A DNA stretch of 18,647 nt. Origin: Candidatus Aquidulcis frankliniae. GTDB lineage: Bacteria > Chloroflexota > Limnocylindria > Limnocylindrales > Limnocylindraceae. Below the pieces are notes generated by a model, which saw only the letters and a program-made list of their open reading frames with translations, did no database searches and was not told the DNA's origin. The position numbers and the translations under genes were made by a program. Position 1 is the first letter of the stretch. Each line of letters opens with the position of its first letter. Positions 14,136-18,647 of the stretch are shown in pieces. Where the stretch lies: contig RFPZ01000018.1 of assembly GCA_009925905.1 (NCBI GenBank), forward strand, positions 1-18,647, in the 5' to 3' direction.

Positions 14136-15832
14136 GCCGTAAGAGCTGGGACGGCGTTGAGTTGATGGCCGCCCTTCGATCGGGCCTTGATCGCTTGGAA
14201 AGCCGAGTGGACGAGGTCAATGCCCTGAACGTCTTCCCCGTACCCGATGGGGATACGGGGACCAACATGCTGGCAACCCTAAAGGCCGCAATCGCAGAAG
14301 GCGACGCCTCACTTGCCACCGGTGTAACCGCGATTGATGAAGTCAGTGCGGCTGTCGCCCGTGGCGCCCTACTTGGCGCACGGGGAAATTCCGGAGTGCT
14401 CCTCTCACAAATTCTTCGCGGACTCCCACAAGCCGTTCGCGGTCGCCAACGAGCAAGGGCCACAGAGATCGCGCAGTCTCTCTCCATTGGCGTGCTGCAT
14501 GCCTATTCGGCGGTTGCCACGCCAACTGAAGGGACGATTCTCACCGTTGCGCGTGAAGTAGCCGCGGCGGCGATGAAGGAGTCGGAGGGGGCATCGGAAC
14601 TTCGACCTTTCCTTGAGAGCATTGCCGCCACGGCGCGCGTATCGGTAGAGAAGACACCGACGCTACTGGCAGTCCTACGTGAAGCTGGTGTCGTTGACTC
14701 TGGTGGCGCGGGGCTGCAGCTCATCCTGGAAGGGATCGCACATGTTCCGTCAGTCGCCCCATCCCGAGGGACGGTTGAGGCGGAACGTCGAGGTGCCGCC
14801 CCACCGTCGGCCACGCTCGCCAAAGTAGCCGCGCCAGTCGCGCCGATTGATACCGCTCCAACTGAGTTCGGCTATGAGACGGTCTTTATCCTGAGCTCGC
14901 CAGCCTCACCCCTAGATCTTGCCGCTATTCGCGCCCACCTCGAAACGATCGGGGAGAGCGTGTTGGTTGCCGGCGATGAGACCACCTGCAAAGTACACGT
15001 CCACAATCTCCGACCCGACGAGGTATTGGCGTATGGAATTAGCCTTGGTGATGTTCGTGCGGTGACGATTGAAAACCTTGACCAGCAGAGCGCAGAGCGC
15101 GCGACAGGACACGCCGCATTCAATCAGCTCGCCGACGGCCCCCTTACCGCCTCCCCACGACCTGCCGCGTCCTCGCTGGGACGTGGAACATCAATTGTTG
15201 CTGTCGCCGCAGGCGCTGGCCTTGGCGACATCTTGCGTTCGGCTGGCGCGTCGCAGATCGTGCACGGTGGCCAGACCGAGAATCCATCTGCCGCGGAGAT
15301 CGCGTCGGCAATTGCTCATGCCGGCACCGAGTTCGTCGTGGTTCTGCCGAACAACAGCAACATCGTTCTGGCAGCACGGCAAGCTGCCGATCTTTCCGCA
15401 GCACATGTTGTCGTAGTCCCAACCCGGAATGCCGCCGAAGGGATCGCCGCCCTCCTTGCGTGGGATCCGTCACTGACGCTTGAGGAGCTCGTACCGCGCA
15501 TGGAGGCGGCTCGCGCCGCCGCGCGAACGTTCCGAGTTGTTGAGGCGGTGCGCGACGCCGTTGTCCGTGGCGTGGCAGTCAAAGCTGGGGAGATCATGGC
15601 ACTTGACCCCGTTGACGGGATCATTGCAACGGGAAGTACTGACGTAGAAGCAATAGTTGCGGCGCTTGCCGGGCAGACAGCAGAGTTGGTCACCCTGTTC
15701 ATTGGCGCTGATGTAACCGATCACCAAGCCGACGAATTTGTAAACGCGGTGCGGGGCACGATCGCCGGCGCGGAGGTTGATCTTCAACGAGGCGGCCAGC
15801 CAATCGAACGGGTGCTCGTGAGCTTGGAGTGA
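14132..15832 (+). CDS. DAK2 domain protein, FakA/YloV-like (fatty acid kinase catalytic subunit)
   Basis: In Firmicutes FakA phosphorylates fatty acids presented by FakB (DegV) proteins for phospholipid synthesis; that role is transferred from the family. The 566-residue product starts with a DhaL-type nucleotide domain. NVFPVPDGDTGTNM holds the Mg-binding aspartates (D39, D41), GARGNSGVLLSQ is at 82-93, and DSGGAGLQLILEG follows. A linker leads to the middle domain (FGYETVFIL ... CKVHVHNLRPDEVLAYG) and a C-terminal domain (FVVVLPNNSNIVLAARQAA ... ALDPVDGIIATG). ATG at 14132 gives the normal N-terminus (WDGVELMAALRSGLDRL). GTG at 14039 is in frame and could be a leaderless start adding 31 residues. 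No FakB gene is in the window. recG follows with a 4-bp overlap. Confidence 0.88.
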   Translation: MSRKSWDGVELMAALRSGLDRLESRVDEVNALNVFPVPDGDTGTNMLATLKAAIAEGDASLATGVTAIDEVSAAVARGALLGARGNSGVLLSQILRGLPQAVRGRQRARATEIAQSLSIGVLHAYSAVATPTEGTILTVAREVAAAAMKESEGASELRPFLESIAATARVSVEKTPTLLAVLREAGVVDSGGAGLQLILEGIAHVPSVAPSRGTVEAERRGAAPPSATLAKVAAPVAPIDTAPTEFGYETVFILSSPASPLDLAAIRAHLETIGESVLVAGDETTCKVHVHNLRPDEVLAYGISLGDVRAVTIENLDQQSAERATGHAAFNQLADGPLTASPRPAASSLGRGTSIVAVAAGAGLGDILRSAGASQIVHGGQTENPSAAEIASAIAHAGTEFVVVLPNNSNIVLAARQAADLSAAHVVVVPTRNAAEGIAALLAWDPSLTLEELVPRMEAARAAARTFRVVEAVRDAVVRGVAVKAGEIMALDPVDGIIATGSTDVEAIVAALAGQTAELVTLFIGADVTDHQADEFVNAVRGTIAGAEVDLQRGGQPIERVLVSLE

Positions 15833-18006
15833 CCGTAGATCCGGGCGAACTCCCGCTGAAAGGGCTTCCCCTCCCAGGTGGTTCCAGCCTTCTTCGAGGG
15901 CTCGCGAAACTCGGCGTCACCACTGTTGCCGACCTGCTGACCTATCTCCCGCGTCGCTATGAAGATCGCCGCGAGATCACGCCGATCGCCGAACTTACCG
16001 GAGGGACCAGCGCGACAATTTCAGCGCGCGTGACTGATCTTCGTGTAGAGAAAACCTGGCGTCGTGGCGTCCAGCGCACGATCGCTACGCTGGTCGACGA
16101 CTCAGGGGCGGTTGATGCCATCTGGTATGGGCGACGATTCATTGAGCGACGGCTGACGGTGGGAACGACGATTGTTGCCACAGGACGCGTGAAGGCGATG
16201 GGATGGACGAAACAGCTCGAAGCCCCAGAGTTCAGCCCGATCGGTGGGGGAGACCAAGTCAGCGCCGGCCGCATCGTGCCGATCTATCGGTTGACCCGAG
16301 GTGTAACGGCGTTGAGTCTCCGAAGGGCGGTGCGCACGCTGCTCGACCAGTTCGGAGCCGACTTAGTTGATCCACTTCCCAATTCCGTGCAGTCGCGCAA
16401 CGCCCTGATGCCGCTTGCGCAGGCAATCGAAGCGCTGCACTGGCCAGAGGAGTTTGATCTTCGTGATGCTGCACTCCGCCGCCTCGCCTTTGATGAACTT
16501 CTGGCGGTGCAGATTGCACTCGTGCATCGCAGTCGACGTCGCGCAGGTGACGGCGCTTTCAGCATTAGACCGACAAAGCCGGAGCTGGCTGATATGGAAT
16601 CGGCAATTCTTAGCGGTATCGGGGGAGCAAAGGGAAAGAACAAAACACCTTGGACTGAGGATCAGCGACGAGCAATCGATGAAATCCTCGCCGACCTCGC
16701 AACTGGAACGCCGATGTTGCGTCTCCTTCAAGGCGACGTGGGTACAGGCAAGACTGCGGTTGCCTTCGTTGCCGCTGCCGCAACAGCCGCAGCTGGGCAT
16801 CAAAGCGCCCTCCTCGCTCCAACGGAACTGTTGGCACGTCAGCACGCGGCGACAGCGAAACGACTTCTGACCCCACTCGGAATTGAGGTGTCACTGGTGT
16901 TGGGCGGCACGCCCGTTGTCGAGCGTCGCGACGCGCGTGCGGCGGCAGCAGATGGTCGCGCCGCACTGGTCATCGGTACTCACGCCCTCTTCGCTGAAGG
17001 GACTCAATTCGCCTCCCTCGGTCTCGTCATCGTTGACGAGCAGCATCGCTTCGGTGTGGAGGAGCGAGCAAAACTTCTCTCCAAAGCGTCGCGCGAGCCC
17101 CACCTGCTGCTGATGACTGCGACGCCGATCCCCCGAACAATCGCGCAGCTCCTCTATGCCGACGTTGCCTCGTCCGAGTTGCGCGCGCTTCCCGCGGGGC
17201 GCCAACCAATCCGCACCGCCATTCGCACGACCGCCGACCTTGAACGTGTCTGGAGTTTCGTCGATGAAGAGGCGGCCGCTGGGAGACAAACGTTTGTGGT
17301 GGTGCCACGAATCGCTGATGCGGAAGGATCCAACGAACCCGAGCAGGGGACCACGTTTGACGAAGATCTCGATGGCGCGGGTGCCACGGGGGTAGAGGCT
17401 CAGGCGGAACTGCTGCGTGAGCGTCTCCCTCATCGACGGATCGGCGTTGTTCACGGGCAACAGCCCGCCGCAGTGCGCACTGCCGCCATGCAGGCGTTTG
17501 TCGCAGGAGAGACCGACGTCCTTGTTGGCACGACAGTGATTGAGGTGGGCGTCGATGTGCCGGCCGCCAGTGTCATGGTGATCCTAGAGGCGGAGCGCTT
17601 TGGCCTTGCCACTCTGCATCAGTTACGCGGTCGTATCGGCCGTGGTGGAGAGAAGGGCTGGTGCATTCTGGTGAGCGATAGCGATGACCAGGTTGCGGCA
17701 GCGCGCCTTCAGGCTATTGAATCAACTCGGGATGGATTCCTACTCGCGGAGCAAGACATTGCGTTGCGCGGCGAGGGGAGCGTGCTCGGTACCTCCCAGA
17801 GTGGCCTCCCACCGTTGCGCATCGCAACGCTGGCACGCGCCGATGATCGGGCGCTCGCCCTCGTGGCACGAGCGGAGGCCGAGCTGTTGCTTGACCAACA
17901 TGGTGAGGCGAAACCAGAGGCAATGCTGCTCGTGCAGTCCTATAGACGTGGCTGGCCAATTGGGCGCTCGACCGGCGCAGCACTCGCCGAGAGTGCGCCC
18001 GTATGA
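15829..18006 (+). CDS. recG: ATP-dependent DNA helicase RecG
   Basis: Regresses stalled replication forks and processes branched DNA. The 725 residues begin with the wedge domain: PLPGGSSLLRGLAKLGV with DLLTYLPRRYEDRR, then an OB fold (ATISARVTDLRVE ... KQLEAPEF). The SF2 helicase core follows: GDVGTGKT at 302-309, DEQHRFG from D403, LLMTATPIPRTIAQ, the VGTTVIEVGVDVP motif, and QLRGRIGRG with its arginines. The C-terminal part (GFLLAEQDIALRGEGSVLGTSQSGLPPLRIA) is the RecG-specific TRG region. GTG at 15829 overlaps the kinase stop (GTGA), so it is probably coupled. The N-terminal helical extension seen in some RecG proteins is short here. Confidence 0.96.
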   Translation: MTVDPGELPLKGLPLPGGSSLLRGLAKLGVTTVADLLTYLPRRYEDRREITPIAELTGGTSATISARVTDLRVEKTWRRGVQRTIATLVDDSGAVDAIWYGRRFIERRLTVGTTIVATGRVKAMGWTKQLEAPEFSPIGGGDQVSAGRIVPIYRLTRGVTALSLRRAVRTLLDQFGADLVDPLPNSVQSRNALMPLAQAIEALHWPEEFDLRDAALRRLAFDELLAVQIALVHRSRRRAGDGAFSIRPTKPELADMESAILSGIGGAKGKNKTPWTEDQRRAIDEILADLATGTPMLRLLQGDVGTGKTAVAFVAAAATAAAGHQSALLAPTELLARQHAATAKRLLTPLGIEVSLVLGGTPVVERRDARAAAADGRAALVIGTHALFAEGTQFASLGLVIVDEQHRFGVEERAKLLSKASREPHLLLMTATPIPRTIAQLLYADVASSELRALPAGRQPIRTAIRTTADLERVWSFVDEEAAAGRQTFVVVPRIADAEGSNEPEQGTTFDEDLDGAGATGVEAQAELLRERLPHRRIGVVHGQQPAAVRTAAMQAFVAGETDVLVGTTVIEVGVDVPAASVMVILEAERFGLATLHQLRGRIGRGGEKGWCILVSDSDDQVAAARLQAIESTRDGFLLAEQDIALRGEGSVLGTSQSGLPPLRIATLARADDRALALVARAEAELLLDQHGEAKPEAMLLVQSYRRGWPIGRSTGAALAESAPV

Positions 18007-18605
18007 AAGGTCAGGGCGGCACGCTTCGAATCATCGCGGGCGAACACCGCGGTCGGCGTATTGCGGTGCCTCCAATCGGTACGCGTCCAATGGCTGATCG
18101 TGTGCGTGAATCCCTTTTTGCCGTACTCGAACCGCGCATCCTTAGCGCGCAGTTTGCCGATCTCTGCGCAGGGAGCGGCGCCGTTGGCATTGAGGCGCTG
18201 AGCCGCGGTGCGGCGCATGTGCTCTTCGTTGAACGGTCGCGCGATGCGGTCGCGATCATCCAAGAGAATCTGGAAACGCTGAAGCTCACCGACCGAGCGA
18301 CCGTGCAGGGTACCGATGTGTTGGCGGTGCTCAGTGGACCTGGGGCCTCGTTTGATCTCATCGTTGCGGATCCCCCGTACGACGATGTGGCGCTGGCCGA
18401 CGGGATATTGGCGAGTTGCGCTGCGCCCGGCGGACCACTTGCCGAACTGGGGCTCCTAGCGCTCACTGGGCGTACACGACCGAGCAACCTTCCCCGAGTG
18501 CTCCCCGAAGGACTACGATGTGTGCGGACGCTGATCTACGGCGATAGTTGCGTAGATCTCTTGGAACATACTGGGACAACAGGATCGGAGGTTCGCAATG
18601 AGTGA
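18003..18605 (+). CDS. rsmD: 16S rRNA (guanine966-N2)-methyltransferase
   Basis: Methylates G966 of 16S rRNA with S-adenosylmethionine. The 200-residue product shows the RsmD start (LRIIAGEHRGRRIAVP, then RPMADRVRESLFAVL), the SAM-binding motif DLCAGSG (53-59) with GIEALSRGA, and the catalytic DPPY at 123-126. ATG at 18003 overlaps the recG stop (ATGA). The 3' end overlaps coaD by 8 bp; the rsmD-coaD pair is common across bacteria. Confidence 0.94.
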   Translation: MKGQGGTLRIIAGEHRGRRIAVPPIGTRPMADRVRESLFAVLEPRILSAQFADLCAGSGAVGIEALSRGAAHVLFVERSRDAVAIIQENLETLKLTDRATVQGTDVLAVLSGPGASFDLIVADPPYDDVALADGILASCAAPGGPLAELGLLALTGRTRPSNLPRVLPEGLRCVRTLIYGDSCVDLLEHTGTTGSEVRNE

Positions 18606-18647
18606 TCGAGTGGCGCTCTATCCGGGCAGTTTCGATCCGGTGACGTT
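18598..18647 (+). CDS. coaD: Phosphopantetheine adenylyltransferase, N-terminus only (cut by window end)
   Basis: Catalyses the fourth step of CoA synthesis, moving AMP from ATP to 4'-phosphopantetheine. Only 16 codons are present, MSDRVALYPGSFDPVT, but the ALYPGSFDPVT block is the highly conserved nucleotidyltransferase start of CoaD. The HxGH motif would follow just beyond the window. ATG at 18598 has GGAGG (18587-18591) six bases upstream and overlaps the rsmD stop in ATGAGTGA. Position after rsmD is the classical arrangement. Confidence 0.88.
   Translation, partial: MSDRVALYPGSFDPVT

Noticed and set aside
13972..14487. 236-residue minus-strand reading frame extending rpmB upstream
   Set aside because: L28 homology starts exactly at 13971 behind a strong ribosome site; the rest is antisense to the kinase gene.

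Overview
The window is GC-rich and very gene-dense. It carries a bacterial housekeeping block for translation, RNA modification, DNA repair and primosome function, with no mobile element, CRISPR array, tRNA or rRNA visible. The IleRS belongs to the divergent type with a GVHH signature in place of HIGH, and the short overlaps between genes resemble streamlined Chloroflexota (Thermomicrobia/Limnocylindria-like). That placement is an inference from remembered sequence character, not a search result; a deep Actinomycetota-like lineage is a weaker alternative.

Layout. Positions 1-861 hold the 3' part of a branched-chain aminotransferase gene (ilvE), cut by the window edge. It converges on a minus-strand LytR-CpsA-Psr (LCP) cell-wall protein gene (875-2524) with an unusual multi-helix membrane N-terminus. 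A 68-bp divergent gap then leads to a long plus-strand run: ileS, lspA, an RluD-type pseudouridine synthase, gmk, priA, def, fmt, rlmN and rpe (2593-13763). Most junctions are ATGA or GTGA overlaps. The only real gap is 19 bp before def, and it holds an extended -10 element. rpe converges on minus-strand rpmB (ribosomal protein L28).

rpmB is divergent from a second plus-strand run: a 16-codon micro-ORF, a DAK2/FakA-type kinase gene, recG, rsmD and the first 16 codons of coaD. The two divergent transcripts appear to share one symmetric -10 element near 14028-14034.

How the genes relate. ileS, def, fmt, rlmN, rpmB, rsmD and the pseudouridine synthase serve translation: tRNA charging, initiator formylation and deformylation, and rRNA modification. 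priA and recG both act on stalled replication forks. gmk, rpe and coaD supply nucleotides, pentoses and CoA. lspA, the LCP protein and the FakA-like kinase concern the envelope and lipids. The order matches the gmk-priA-def-fmt-rlmN-rpe-rpmB-yloV-recG and rsmD-coaD neighbourhoods known from Firmicutes, but rpoZ, coaBC, rsmB, prpC, prkC, rsgA and an Asp23 (yloU) gene are absent here.

I see no convincing new defence or mobile system. The points most worth checking are local: the micro-ORF that would drive translation of the kinase, the shared promoter, mutually exclusive hairpins in front of ileS, an fmt gene without a well-placed start codon, and a probably leaderless def.
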